Below, one piece after another: positions 25,368 to 38,021 of a stretch of DNA of 64,000 nt; position 1 is the first letter of the stretch; each line of letters opens with the position of its first letter. The stretch comes from Nissolia schottii. Taxonomy: Eukaryota > Streptophyta > Magnoliopsida > Fabales > Fabaceae. Where the stretch lies: contig QANU01025285.1 of NCBI GenBank assembly GCA_003254905.1, positions 254,197 to 318,196 on the forward strand, read 5' to 3'. The notes below the pieces were generated by a model. It was not told where the DNA came from, did no database searches, and saw only the letters and a program-made list of their open reading frames with translations. Position numbers and translations under genes: made by a program.

Positions 25368-28287
25368 GGAAAAATTATCGAAATAAAATATAGGAAAACA
25401 CTCATTCCCCAAATGAACCATTTGCAAAGTTGTTCCCAAAATAAATTATTTTCATTATAAAGGGAGTTGATTTAAATTAACTACCTTGTAACCCCGAATT
25501 TTATTTTATTTTTAATTGGAAGCTGATTTAAATCGACTTCCAATTTATTTTTATTTTAAAAAAAAAAGCAGAAGTCTATTTAAAATGATTTATGTTGAAG
25601 TCAATTTAAATCGACTTCTGTGTACTGTGTCCAAAATCAGATCTATAAATAGAGGTGTATGCTCATTTGTAGTATGTACCAAGGTTTAGATTTTCTGTGA
25701 GTTAGAGCAAAAAATGAGTGATGAGTTAGTAAACATTTTAGTGTATTATAATCGTGAGGAAAAAATATACAAGACAAAATTACTTTTGATTCCTCAAATA
25801 AGTCTTGGGTAACTGTATACCCAATTGTTACTTTGTCACAACTCCAACAAATTATAGTCGAAGACTTTGGGGAGTCTAGGAGCCTTAAGAGTGTTATATA
25901 GGATACCCATTTGTGTTGGTCAATTCTTAAGGTTTCATTCTTTTAAAATTAAGAAGGACGAACACGTTAGACGCATGTTTCATATGCAGAAGCGGTTTAG
26001 CAACGTACTCACCACTATTAAGCTCCTTATTATGCTTGAAGATGTTCATTCAAGCTCTGGTGCCTCCAATGCTAGTCTGTCGTTTGTGTTGAACACTAAT
26101 CCCCCTCCTCTGACCACTTATGATGCACCGTCTCTGAGCCTTTCATATCTTGTCAAGGATGTCCCTCATCCAGTGATTCATTCAGTGTTAGGTGGTGACT
26201 ACTATGATAATGATGACTACGGTGATGATGGTGATGGTGATGATGACGTGGTGTAGCTGACACCAGTACCTCTACGAGGTATACCAAGTTACTACATCAC
26301 TCAACCTCAGCCTTACCATCTCCCCAGTTACTACACTATTCAGCTTCAACATCGTGATGAAGGTTCGGTATCAACATCAGTAGCAGCATCGGGATCATGA
26401 GCAAGTAATGATGTGTATATTGGCCAATAGTTCCCAAACAAGGAAATCATGTTGTTTGTTATTAAAAATTGCAGCCTCTGTAGAGACATGCAACGCAAAG
26501 TCCTTGAGTCTGGCAAAGAAAAATTTCAGTGCGGGTGCACCATGGTAGTACAAGGATGTGCCAAGTCAATTCAGGTGACTCTAAGGGAGAAGTCCCAAAT
26601 GTGGGAGGTAAGGAAGTTTAATGATGAACATACTTGTCTTTTTTCTAGTTTACCAAAGAGTCATCCGCACCTGGATTTAAAGGTTATTTGTGCAATCATA
26701 TACTTGATTGTAGAAGCTGATCCAGATACAACTTGTCAAAGCGCTGTAGGCAGATGTTCATAAGGAGTTGAAAGTGATGCCATCATACAAGATGTGTTGG
26801 CTTGGGAAGCAGAGGTCGATTGTTATGATATATGACAATTGAGAGGAATCGTACCATAAACTCCCTACATTTTTTATGGTTTATAGCATTACATGCCAAA
26901 TAATATTTATTGTTCTTCTATCTGTTATTGTTTTTGCTATGATATATGTTTATCGTTTTGTTATTAACCTTTTTAATTACTTAATATTTTTCTTTCATTG
27001 ACGCCTCAATTATCCTTATATATATGTTATTAATTGCTATGTTCTTAACCTTTTTATTAGTTAAATAGTGTTCTTCCATTTGTTTTTAGTTTAATAGTAA
27101 CTAATTGTCTTTCTACATGTTAATTTTAATTGTCATTATACCTTCTATCTATTATTAATTGTTTTGCACATGGATTTATGTTAGGTTCGATTGTGCATTT
27201 ATAAACTGTGTCATATATTGACAATGGTGTGGTTCCTAAGGATTCTCTGATCAACGGTCCATGCTACATCAGTGGTTCGCAACATACTAGAATTGGGGTA
27301 GCCACTGGTCCATGCTCCACCAGCGGATACAACTCATGGAGCTCGGTGTATCATCTCGTCTCTAATACTCGAGGCTACAAAATGACATAAAAAAAAGGAT
27401 TTTCAAACTAATTAGGCTCATAAAAAGTGGCTCAAATTAAAATTATAAAATTCACCATTAATACGACAACAAATGCTGCAAAGTTAGTTTCTTTCAAGAT
27501 GAAATCCATAAATTAATCGATTGACTAGTCTATCTTAGCAATCTACCCAAAACGTTTACACATACCTTACCAATCTACAATAACTCTATACATCTAACAT
27601 TCATGTTCAATAAAATACTCATTCAATAACAACATTATTGCAACTATAACATTTCACATGCAATATATTTTTTTACTTACACTAACCTAATCTCTGTCTT
27701 ATCAATCTACCAAACATTTTATCTATAAATCTATCATTGAAGGCATTTCATCAAACACTTCACTTGCACTAAAAGTTTTCATAATTTCTACAACACTAGC
27801 ATGAATAGAAATACAAAAATGTTATGGTAAAAATATCTACATACCTGGATGTTCACTTGAGGTTGGATGTGGTCGAAATCGTTCAAACGCATCAAATTTT
27901 AACCTTCCATTGCACTAAGAACAAAAAATTCAACCCCGCAAGATTTTTAAAGAGAGAAAGAGTCGTTTTAGAAAAATTGAGAGTTTGAATTGTGAGGAAA
28001 TCGGTTTAAACCGACTCCTATTTATAGGCCTTCAACAAAAGTCGATGTAAATTGACTTCTATAGAAGTTGATTTAAATTGATTTCTGTTTTAAGAAAAAA
28101 AATTGGAAGTTGATTTAAATTGACTTCCAATTTTAAAAAATAAAATAAAATAAAATCCAGAGTTACACGACAGTCGATTTAAATAGTCTCTCTTTATAAT
28201 AAAAATAGTTTATTTCAGAAACAACTTTATAAATGATTCCTTTGGAAAAAAGTATTTTCTTATGTTTTATTTTGGGAATTTTTCCTT
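25368..28287. mobile_element. Mutator-like transposable element (MULE), decayed
   Basis: About 2.9 kb with long terminal inverted repeats. The left 25368-25640 and right about 28000-28287 match in inverted orientation over roughly 250 bp, sharing GGAAAAATT at the tips, AAAGTTGTT, ATTATAAAG and several TTTAAATCGACTTC units. The identical octamer AGCCCAAT lies just outside both ends (25360-25367 and 28288-28295; 8 of 9 bases match if extended by one), consistent with a MULE target duplication. Inside is a broken MuDR-type transposase (25714-26880) followed by AT-rich DNA. Confidence 0.88.
25714..26880 (+). pseudogene. MuDR-type transposase N-terminal remnant
   Basis: Reading starts at MSDELVNILVYYN (25714) as in plant MULE proteins, breaks by stop near 25809, and resumes at 25867 with LYRIPICV...DEHVRRMF, the MULE N-terminal module. 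A third segment (26449-26763) shows the zinc-finger-like region: C at GCTMVVQGC, then SQMWEVRKFNDEHTC, the classic WxVxxFxxxHTC signature preceding the MULE transposase domain. After about 26735 the frame must shift to continue through EVHKELKVMPSYKMCWLGK-like sequence and meets more stops. The DDE catalytic domain is not recognisable. Clearly a pseudogene inside the MULE. Confidence 0.82.
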
Positions 28288-28295
28288 AGCCCAAT

Positions 28296-29320
28296 ATCCA
28301 CAAAAGGAGTTCATTTATTGTAAGAGTTTTAAGTTGCTCAGAGATATCACCTAGATAACATTTATAAAAGCAATGCAATCCTTTCTACTTGAATTGTATT
28401 AGATTTTGAGATAATTAACCTCACTCAATTCTATGATAGTACTATCACACGCACACACATACACACACATCCTAAAATCATTATAGGGTCACGCAATCTA
28501 TCTTAGACATATGACCTAAATGTTCTTTATAAAAATAAGGCAAACACTTACCAATTTAATAGCTTTAAGGGTTCGGTTAAGTCAACTCAATTCTAAGAAT
28601 TATTATAAATGGTTTTATTTTATTTTCTCAAAAATTGTTCATGTAATTTCATATCATAAGTGATACTCTCTTCTCTCTTCTTCTGCTATCTCCATTTTGT
28701 GAGTGTTATTAAAAGAGATTGTCATCATTCTTATTTGATGGCAGCTTCATTACTTTTCTTTTTCGTTATTTAAGATTTTCTTCATCTAATAAATGATCCA
28801 TATCTTTTAGAACTTGAACATAATTATTCATATTTGTTGTTTCTCATACTTTTTTTGTGATGACTCTTAAGGTCAATGACTTTAAAATGTAGGGTAGAGT
28901 GCCTAAAATAACCTAGAGTAGGCCCTCATAATAAAAAAAGGTTGACATTTTTTAGTATGCAATTTTTATTTTATTTTATTTTTGTTTAAGATGACGAGAT
29001 TTTGTTTTCATATTTTAAAATTTAAATAGGAGATAAAAAATATTGACATAAGATTAGATGCTTAAAAGTTAAAAGGAGATAATTTAGAAATTAAATAATG
29101 TTTCACTAATTAATAGTTTAATTTAAGCAACTAGAATTAGTCTAGTGGTAAGGGGTTTTGGTAGTATCAATGTAATGTAATGTAATTTTCAAAGTATAAA
29201 AAAATAGTTTAATTTTGAAAATTTTAAATAATTGATTTTCTATTATCTTGATTTTAAATTTTATTAGTTATCTATTTTAGATTTAGTTTAAAAATAGAAA
29301 AATAAATAAAGGAGTTTGGT
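28296..29320. other. AT-rich spacer
   Basis: No gene recognised. A CA-rich microsatellite lies at about 28447-28470. A tRNA A-box-like string (TTAGTCTAGTGGTAAGGGG, 29140-29158) has no B box. Confidence 0.6.
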
Positions 29321-29324
29321 GTGA

Positions 29325-30800
29325 TGTTTTAGTCCTACATTGCTTAAGTTGTGATGTGGAGGTGTGGCTTCCTCTATAAATAGAACCCCTTCTAGTGTTT
29401 AGACTTGTTAATTCACTTAAGATCTTGGAGGTTCTACTTCTATTTGGACTATTCACTTTAGTTTAATATTTTTGTTCATTAGGGGAAGCAGTGTCTCCAG
29501 ATAGGGTGTCAACACCATGTCGTTAGAGTGTTCCGAGTCAGTCGGATGTATCGTTTGATTTTCTAACGAACTTGCGAGGGACGACAGTCAGTCTCTCACA
29601 ACTCTAGGTGAGTGAATTGTTTCTCATGGTCTATTTTAATCATTATGTTATGTTCATATTTTATAAGCATGATTTAGTTTTAATTTTTTCAAAGTTTAAA
29701 AAAAAATTGACTTTAGAAAAATAAGGATTTATGAAAGTATTTATTAAACTATTTTATTGAAACCTTTTTATAGAAACTTATTTATTTTATTTACGAAAAT
29801 TATATTTATCTTTATGAATGTTCAAAAAATTGTTTATGAAACAGTTTATGAAATGATTTAAAAAATCATGAAAAATATTTTTTGGAAATGTCACACTCAC
29901 GAGACCATTGTCTTATTGCATAAAGATTATCATGTTGCATGTGTGTGTTCATGGATTTCAAATGTTATGATCATGTCGGTTATTTTAGTTATTTTAGTTA
30001 TCACTTATCATTTTCGTGTTATATTTAAATTATTTTCATGGGAGTGAGATCTATGATAGAATTGTAAGTGAGCAACAAACTACCTTGTACGATTGCCATG
30101 TATAATAGGTTTCAGACATATAGAATAATTAGGGCAAGACAGTGATGTCCGAACATAGGTAGCTTGTGAGGCCCTGTGTCAGGTATCATGTAGAATAGGG
30201 CAAGACCGTGAGGCCCGAGATATCAACATATATAGTCATATTGTATTTCTCAGGATCCATCTATCTAGATACCTTCCCAAAATGCTATTTATTTTAATGT
30301 TTTCATGAAAATTTTATTGTTAAGTATTATGATACAATGTTTTTGCATGATACGTGTTATATGTATTGCATACGTGTGTCCATGTTTTGAAATGTCTCGG
30401 GTGGTAGAGGTCGTGCTTTAGGTAGGCGCCCCACGATGTGGGCCAGGCTTTGGTTGGTAGGGAGTATCTGTAATGCCACTCCACAATCAAGTCAAATTTA
30501 GAGCAAAGATGCAATGTTCATATAACGGAATGATATTGTTCCTGATATAGTCGTATGAGACATGATATAGTCGTATAAGACATGATATTATAGGCGTCAA
30601 GGGATGATTTATCTCTAGAGACATGGGGTATTGACATCAAACCTTTTGTCTCGAAGTGATTCTCATCAATTTCTATGATTCCCTTGATCTTGTAACGGGC
30701 TCAGGAATTTCAACATACCTCGTTGATGTCACACTAGCTCTAGATGTGTCGACATCGTGAGCTGAGTTGAGTCAGGTCCTGGGCCTTTAGTTATTGTTGG
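29325..30800. repeat. LTR-like unclassified repeat
   Basis: Starts near GTGATGTTTTAGTCCTACATT followed about 40 bp later by CTCTATAAATAG, a promoter layout common in plant LTRs. It contains two related stretches around 30133-30215 (GGGCAAGACAGTGATGTCCG and GGGCAAGACCGTGAGGCCCG). No coding domain, primer-binding site or partner LTR was identified. Confidence 0.3.
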
Positions 30801-31319
30801 AACAAGAATCAGGTTGGGTCGACTGCGTCTATGCTTGACCCATCCAAATTGGTATTGGGCTTAGACTCTTTTGGTCGTTGTCAATAACAATTTTGCATTA
30901 AATTTAAGATAGCAATATAATAAACCCTTTTTTCAACAAAGAGACAATTTAAAAACTTAAACATTTAATATTAGAGTTTAAATGCTATGCATTAGTAATG
31001 TAAATTTTTTTTACAATGTCATTCAATCAAATCTTTCATAAGCATGACTTCTCAGGTTAAAGGTCAGAGAGTCTATTGTTTTTGCTTATATGGTCTACAC
31101 TGTTATGATTGAATGACAATGCATTTTTTTTTTACAGTATTTAAATTACAGATAAAATTTGTTTAGATTATCATTCATTTTCACCACAACCAATCACTTT
31201 TAGGTATATACAGTTTTACAGTTAAATGACTGTTATTTTTCTTTACATATAGAAATCCATTTCATTGTGAAATGAATTTTAACAACATATAATGATTCTT
31301 TGCAATATAAAAAAAGGGG

Positions 31320-31795
31320 GAAATACTTTATTTGGTCCCTAAACTTTTACTCCATACCCTATAGTCTTTGATATAAATAAAATGTCAAAGTAGTCTCTAA
31401 CGTTTTTTTTTTCGTTGTCCTCGTTAGTCCCTCCATCTATGAACTCAGTGGCAGAGAGTGACTTAACTGTTAAGTCTCTGTTCAACCACCCCTCTCTTTC
31501 CTTCCCATCACTTCCTCTCTGTTCTAATCATCAAGTGAGCTTCCTCCGCACTCAAAAATCAAATTGTTGCCCTCACTAATCCCTCTATTTGGTCCCTGAT
31601 ATAATACCCGGTGCCCTATTTGGTTCCCAATATTTTCTATCATTGCTCTCATTAGGATCCCTCCGTCCAATGGGCATATGGACGGAGGGACTAATGAAGA
31701 AATGATGAAAAAACATTGAAGACTACTTTGACATTATTTATATCAAAGACCAAATATGATTCTGAGTCAAAATCTATGGACCAAAAAGGTATTTC
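31320..31795. mobile_element. Foldback element, TTTGGTCC type
   Basis: The left arm GAAATACTTTATTTGGTCC through TTTGATATAAATAAAATGTCAAAGTAGTCT pairs with the right arm read on the minus strand (GAAATACCTTTTTGGTCC through TTTGATATAAATAATGTCAAAGTAGTCT). A second internal palindrome CCCTCCGTCC...GGACGGAGGG sits at 31661-31690. Non-coding, about 476 bp, no transposase; a clear target duplication was not established. Confidence 0.75.
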
Positions 31796-32014
31796 AAAAA
31801 AAAATCATAACAAAGCAAAAATTTTGGGTAATATAACAAAGCAATTTGATTACTTAAGTGTAAATTAACAAAGAAATTAATCTCATTGTGTTTTAAATAT
31901 TATTCTAGCTTTTATGCTCGAAAGTGCAAGTACACAGAACTCATCCACAAGCCAAGCCTCTCGCCATTCACCCTTTTTCTTTGTCCTTTTCTTCCTTTTT
32001 TTTTTTTTTGCCTT

Positions 32015-32489
32015 TATATATATAGCTTTAACCTTCTCTGTTCCTTCCCAACTCCCTCCCTTCTCTTTATTAATCATCAGAAACCCCCCATTATTAATGG
32101 AAAAGGCATGTGTCACCAATATGTGCTCCACTCCACCAATGGGGAGTACGCACGTGTATATGAACGGTTTGGATCCCACCACTTAAAAAATGGGATGGAG
32201 AAATTAAAAAAAAAAAATTTTAAACAAAAATGTAGTGGGAGGTTCCCTTGGGCTCATGATTGTATCCTCCACAACAAGTGTACCATCTGTCTTCTTGTGT
32301 TCTTTCTTTGCATGCATTATGTTGTCCTCCTCTTACATTGCCTTTTGGATGGTTACTTTTGGAGCTTGCATTTATAAGGTGCTCGTGGGGTTACTAGTTG
32401 GGGACCCAATCTCATCCTCTTTCCCCTTAGTGGCCAAGTGGGTCCCCTCCAATTCCAAGAGATGTTATTTTGTTTTAATTTATTTTTGA
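32015..32489 (+). CDS. Possible short membrane-protein gene (weak)
   Basis: A TATATATATA box (about 32015-32025) is followed by a CT-rich leader and an ATG at 32098 opening MEKACVTNMCSTPPMG. If a GT at 32145 is joined to the AG ending at about 32233 (an AT-rich 88-bp intron), the frame continues into 32235-32489. That stretch encodes a strongly hydrophobic segment (SVFLCSFFACIMLSS...AFWMVTF) with one or two membrane helices, for about 100 aa in all. G+C is higher than in the flanks. I do not recognise the family and the splice is hypothetical. It may equally be two unrelated ORFs or a pseudogene. Confidence 0.25.
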
Positions 32490-34642
32490 TAAATTTTTAC
32501 ATAAGCACAATTTTAATATTCTATATTTAGATACGTTTAATAAGAACGAGTTTTAATAATTAATTTTATTTAAGATGTATATTTTTATTCATGATCCCAA
32601 TAATTTCTTTTATTAATATGTCTAAATCTGTCTAAATGTAAAATATTAAAATTGTGTTATATAACCAAAATATTTAATTTTCTTAATTTTGGCGGTCTTT
32701 TCATCTCATCTTCATTCAATCTCTTTTCCTCCAAACTTGAACATTCTATTTCTGATCCAAACTCCACTTTTTTCTTCTGATACAATCTCCACTTCTTCTT
32801 GCCCCATCCCTTCCACAAAATTCAGTCTTCTATATCTACCAAACAAATGAGTACTATTGGTTGTTGTGAGTGTGTTAGTTCGTAGTGTTAAATATGTTTT
32901 AGAAGACTTTAACTAGAATGCATAAGAATTTATAATTAAAAAATATATATATAAATCAATAAGTGATGCGTATATAATTGTACAAAACTGCATATGAAAT
33001 CCCCTCAACAGAAGTTAACAACGGAATGGTCCTAAACCCTAATCCTTGTAATATATGAATTTGAATTTACATTATAATAAGCATACTCACCTTTGAGGCT
33101 ACAACTCAACAAGATGGACACGCATGACCGGATAGTTCGATTCCTTCAAAAGAGAAAAAATTAAAAATGAACACACAATCAATGATCTTTATTTTAAAGG
33201 TTAAGATGGAGTGAGGGGACACATGATTGGATAATTTGTGTGTTTTAAGCTTGTGGAATGAAATACACTATTTGATCTGGATACTCAGTCTCGCCATCGT
33301 GCCTGCTGGGGTTTACAAACTATTCTAGTGCGCCCAGTGTTACTAGTTCGACGAAGCCAAATGAACATCCTTGTAGGGAAAAAAATAACTTATAATGAAT
33401 GACATCTAACTCTGTTATCATTATGTGATGTCAATATTCATCAAGGGAGGTGAGTGTCGTTTGAACAAATAGATAAGGTGTTTGTGCAATTTCACTGAAC
33501 CTTAGAAAAAATTAATATAAGTTACCCTAATTAATAATAACATAGGTCTCTAAAAAAAACTATCTATTCAACTTGTTTTAATAAAATCAAGAGTTTAATT
33601 AATTTCTATCCTAGTAGTGTAAGTTTTTTTTTATACAGTCATCCAATTAGATTTTTAAATATATATGACTTTTGAAGGAACAAAAAAGATGATCAACCAA
33701 TTCTGCTAATATCACAAAATTTAATTGATTGATAGTCCAAAACAATTTTTTACCCCAAAGATAAAAATTAAAACTCTAAAATCAAAACTCACTAATCAAT
33801 AAATAGATTATATTACTAATTCATTTTATCTACCCACCACCATGCTTTCTATCAATAACTATGACAGTATTTTCTTTTTGGCTACGTGGCATTGCTATAA
33901 TTTTTAATTCTTGTTTTCAAGAAAAATCTTACTTAGGAATGGGAAAACACTGTTAACTAAGTATAAGCATTAACACATTCAGAATCTAAATATATATATA
34001 ATTAAAAGTTAGGTGACACTAGCTGTAAGGCCTTTAGTTGTGGCTATAGTTGTGCTATATATAATTAGCAACCCATCGAAGAGATATAACCTTGATTTAA
34101 TTTTCTATATATTCATTTAGTTTTTGTCTGTGAAAGTGAACAGTATGCGTAAAATAGATGGATGATGGGGGTGATTAAAGAGGGTAGCATTTTGCTGCTT
34201 TAAATAACAAGGCTTATTTTACGTGTCCAAAATAGATAGTCTTACAAAGATTTCAATCACTTTCACAATCATCTAGATATTTTCCTATGTCTTCCTCCTA
34301 CATAACCGTATTCGAACTCAGTTTTTATCAACTTAATTTTCTAGCAGGTAATTGTTATTCCTTCCTGAACAATATTTGTGGAGGTAGACAAAGGGAAGAA
34401 GAGAGTAATATATAAAGAAAAGTTGTACGTATAAATATTGAGAAATTGAGTGGACCTAACTCACCTTTAAGAGTGTGAAGTTTTGCAAGACTAAATATTT
34501 GTGGGTATGCTCATTAACAATTTTAGGATATATAGGTTTTGATATCATATTAAGAATTGAGCAGGCCTAATACCCTCAAAAGCTAGTTTAAGGGAGGCGT
34601 TTGTCCGACTCTTATAAAGACTCTCTAGGTCTTATCTCTAAA
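32490..34642. other. AT-rich spacer, no gene seen
   Basis: No coding frame over 60 codons with any family resemblance and no RNA gene. Some short pyrimidine-rich and TA-rich stretches only. Confidence 0.6.
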
Positions 34643-34842
34643 ATTGTGTTTGGTACCGAAAACGGGACAAGGAAACAGATACGGGGACAAACAGAGAAAA
34701 TTCAAACCCTAATTTTGTGTCCTCCAAACAAAAAAATTATGTTCCCTCTATCTCAACTTCACTAAGGTACAAAAAAATATAGGAATTTTCTACCTCCTTA
34801 TCTCTATTTCATTATCTTGTCTCTTGTACCAAACGCAACCTT
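34643..34842. mobile_element. Short MITE with GTGTTTGGTAC ends
   Basis: Left end AATTGTGTTTGGTACC and right end GTACCAAACGCAACC are inverted over about 14 bp. The interior is about 170 bp, non-coding, with GGGACA and TTGTCTC motifs on opposite strands. This is a typical short MITE layout. No certain target duplication. Confidence 0.5.
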
Positions 34843-35989
34843 AAAAAACCTAGAACTCTAATAATAAATCATGCAAATGTTAATTATTGTTATTGCTATT
34901 GCTATATCCTTGTAAGGCCCCTTTACAATACGTCCAAGTATACATCACTTTTATTGCTCTGCCAACTTAATGAGATCTGTAAAGTAACGGTTATACGGTA
35001 GTTATAAAAGTGTGATAAGAATATTCCATCAGAGGATTTGATAATCTAGTATATATCACATCTACTTTACGTATATGACTATAGATGTCAAGCTTATGGT
35101 GCGATAGTGGATAAATTAATGAGGTATATTATATCTATATAAATCCAACAACAATTGATTAGGCAAAGCAACAAAAAGATATATGACAAATAAGAAGAAT
35201 TCATGGTGGGTACGCAACTAGTTAAATTAGTACGAACTATAGGTCACGCCTTTAAACTTCTTACTCATTTATCAAGTGGCCTTTCCTGCATGTAATAATA
35301 TCTCTGCCAAACGTATTTTTATTATTCCATAAAAAAATATTTTAATTATTTCAGTGGTGCTGCACAATAGAATAATTTAAGAATCAACTCTCACTTAAAA
35401 GTTTAAACTTATAGATACAGAAAATTGAATAATTTTATATGTTAACATGTATCTTCACTTAACATTATTTTTGCTTGAAATATAACAATGTTTAGATATT
35501 TATACAATTTTCTTTTTTTGATAATTTTATTACATAGAGGCTTAAATCCAAACGCGAGGGTATAAAGAATTTTGACAAATTTTCTGGTCGCCAAACATTT
35601 TTCTAATTATTTTCTATGTGGGGATATAATGTTTGCTTGCATGAACGGGAAATTGTTGGTTCGGTTTGCAGTCATCACAACATGAGATTCATACAAAAGC
35701 ATCCTATTCCCTGCCAGAGCCTTTGTTCCTTTGGTTATTTGAGCCAACATTTTGTTGTCTTTTGGTTCGTCCTTGAAGTTGATTATAAAGAAGGCAAAAG
35801 AGAGAAGACAAATAATCAAAGTATTGATTGGTATGCTAGCACTTATAGGTAACTAGGTTTACTTTTCTCTAGATTCACATATTTAGGTATACGTAGCTGA
35901 AAATATTATCAATCTGATCGAATTGAGCAGCTGATGATGACAACTACCTAAATTTTAGATTTTTTTTTTTTGTGTTGAGTATCCATAGC
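34843..35989. other. AT-rich spacer, no gene seen
   Basis: Overlapping short frames on both strands at 35607-35852 are shadows of the same stretch and lack any recognisable domain. Nothing else supported. Confidence 0.55.
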
Positions 35990-36145
35990 CAAAAGTAATG
36001 ATTTTTTTTTTTTAATATTGTATCGTTTAAGGAGTAAACCATGACCACAAATTTTAAAACTACTTCATATTTAATGTAAGGATTGAACTTTTGACACTTG
36101 GTTAAGAAAGGAGACGGCCTTATCACCTCATCTCCCCATGATTAA
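35990..36145 (-). mobile_element. Possible tRNA-derived SINE
   Basis: On the minus strand GATGAGGTGATAAGGCCGTC (A-box-like) is followed about 35 bp later by AAAGTTCAATCCTT (B-box-like). Then come about 90 bp of unrelated sequence and a poly(A)-type run (plus-strand T run at 36002-36014). The spacing fits a tRNA-derived SINE, but the boxes are degenerate and no target duplication was found. Confidence 0.35.
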
Positions 36146-37308
36146 ATTATAGATATTAATTAAAAAGTAGTAATTGATTATTGTTTCCTGAACATAAGTT
36201 TAGGTAAATTTGATGCCGAATATTTCTCTAGAATTAAGGGTTGCCAAAATTAAAATGACTTTCATATCAATTATAAAAATTAAACTCACATTCTTATTGA
36301 ATTTCTTACTAAATGTGTTGGTCATCTTTATCCGTAATTGATACTTGATAACGAAGTTTTGAAGGAACAAAGGCAATTCGTTTATATTTTGGATGCTTTC
36401 TCAAAAGAGAAAGGTGAATGGTACATGATTTTTTCAATCGTTTCCTTGTCGTTCATAATTGAAACGGAAAATTTTGCTTTTAATATTTCAGATGTTGTCT
36501 TAACATGAGTGTGGAAGTTCTTTCATTGGAAAGGCAAATCACTTCAGAGTTTGTTGTTTTACCATTCTGCATGTAACCATTTGCCCTTATCATAAGTCAA
36601 AACCACGCGTTCATGTTCTCATTCCCATCAATTCTATTCCAACTTCTCAAAGCTTGGCTTGTGATGTGTGAAAGCAAGTTTGAGAAACTAGCTAATAAAA
36701 TGAACATACTTATTCTATGGTAATATGAGATGGAGCAATGTTACTTAGTACAGGGTGGCGGATCCTTGGTTACGTAGTGAACGTCTTGGATCTCAGATGA
36801 TAAGAATTCTCGGAAAGACAGCGACAGTGAATACCTGTAAAGACACTCCGACTCTCAAGTATTAATTTGTATGATATAGATGAATATTATGAATGATACA
36901 TTACCTAGAGTTTGTGGTAGAATTATCATTTTATACTTGGGTTAGTTATGTTATTCGTGACTTGCACGCTAAGCTATACTAATAAAATTTGCTACGGGAA
37001 TCCTAGAGATCACGTGTGACTTTCACGGCCCCGGTAGGTACTCACTTCCGCGTGTATGTCTATTGTGGCACGTGGGTTGTGCGGCCATTACAGGGTTCCA
37101 ATGGGCCAAGTTCGCAGTTTCATGACGTGGACTATTGGGTTATTTCATTCTTGGAATATTATCCCGTGACAAAACTAACATTAATAAATATGTACTAGGT
37201 TAATCATTGTTGTTATATATGTAAAACAAATGCTTATTACACAGCCAAAAACAAAATAATAATAATAAATTCATTAACCAATGGAGGCATGTTTTTAATA
37301 ACGAGCTA
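36146..37308. other. AT-rich spacer, no gene seen
   Basis: A somewhat GC-richer stretch at 37000-37140 contains a 60-codon frame without recognisable homology. No RNA gene or transposon ends were identified. Confidence 0.55.
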
Positions 37309-37680
37309 ATACCACTTTAGTACTTAAAATTTCACACGATAGCCACTTTAGTCCCTTAAATTAAGAAATCAATTTTTAGTTACTAATTTATAACATACGT
37401 GAGTCAAATTAGACCTTTGAAATCCGGATAAATTAAATTAGTTCCTCAAATTTTAAATTTTGATTCAAATTAATCCCTAAATGAGTCAAGTTGAAATGTT
37501 ACTTTTACAAACAAATTTAACTTAAATTTTTAGACTTAAGGAATTAATTTAATTTATTTGTTTTTTAAGAACTCAATTGACCCACGTTTTGTAATTTCAA
37601 TGACTAAAAAGTTAATTTCATAATTTTAGGGATCAAAATGACCTATGCATGCAAAATATTCAAGGACGAAAGTGAATATT
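37309..37680. mobile_element. Foldback element, TTTAGTCCCTTAAATT type
   Basis: The left half (ACCACTTTAGTACTTAAAAT..., TTTAGTCCCTTAAATTAAG, GTGAGTCAAATTAGACC) is complementary in order to the right half (TAATTTTAGGGATCAAAATG, CTTTCGTCCTTG on the minus strand). Almost the whole 370 bp can fold back on itself with a small loop near 37500. Non-coding. Confidence 0.75.
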
Positions 37681-38021
37681 CCCCTCCTTTAACTACCTAT
37701 AGCTATATAACTAGTAAGAGCGTTCATGGGTATGGGTCGACTTGCAGACCTGAAAAACCAAGCCAACTCAAAAGCTTTTCAGTGGTTTTGGTCGGGTACT
37801 CCGATAAAAATCAATTGACTTGAGTCTTCCTAGGGTCGAGGTAGCGGGTCGTGGGTTGTTAAAATTGAACCGACTCAACTGCCCGACCTACCCTTGCACG
37901 CACTCGCACACACACAACATTGTTAAAACCCTTACCCTACCCTACTTGGTACCCACCATCCCTCCCTCTCACTCTATCCTTTCATTTCAATACCACAACC
38001 CTTCCTCTTTTCTTCAACTAT

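Noticed and set aside
29140..29160. tRNA-like A box TTAGTCTAGTGGTAAGGGG
   Set aside because: No B box, acceptor stem or anticodon arm follows, so it is not a tRNA gene.
29340..29390. snRNA-type promoter (AGTCCTACATTG upstream element plus TATAAATA)
   Set aside because: The upstream element deviates from the consensus, the spacing is too long and no snRNA sequence follows. The same layout is common in plant LTRs.
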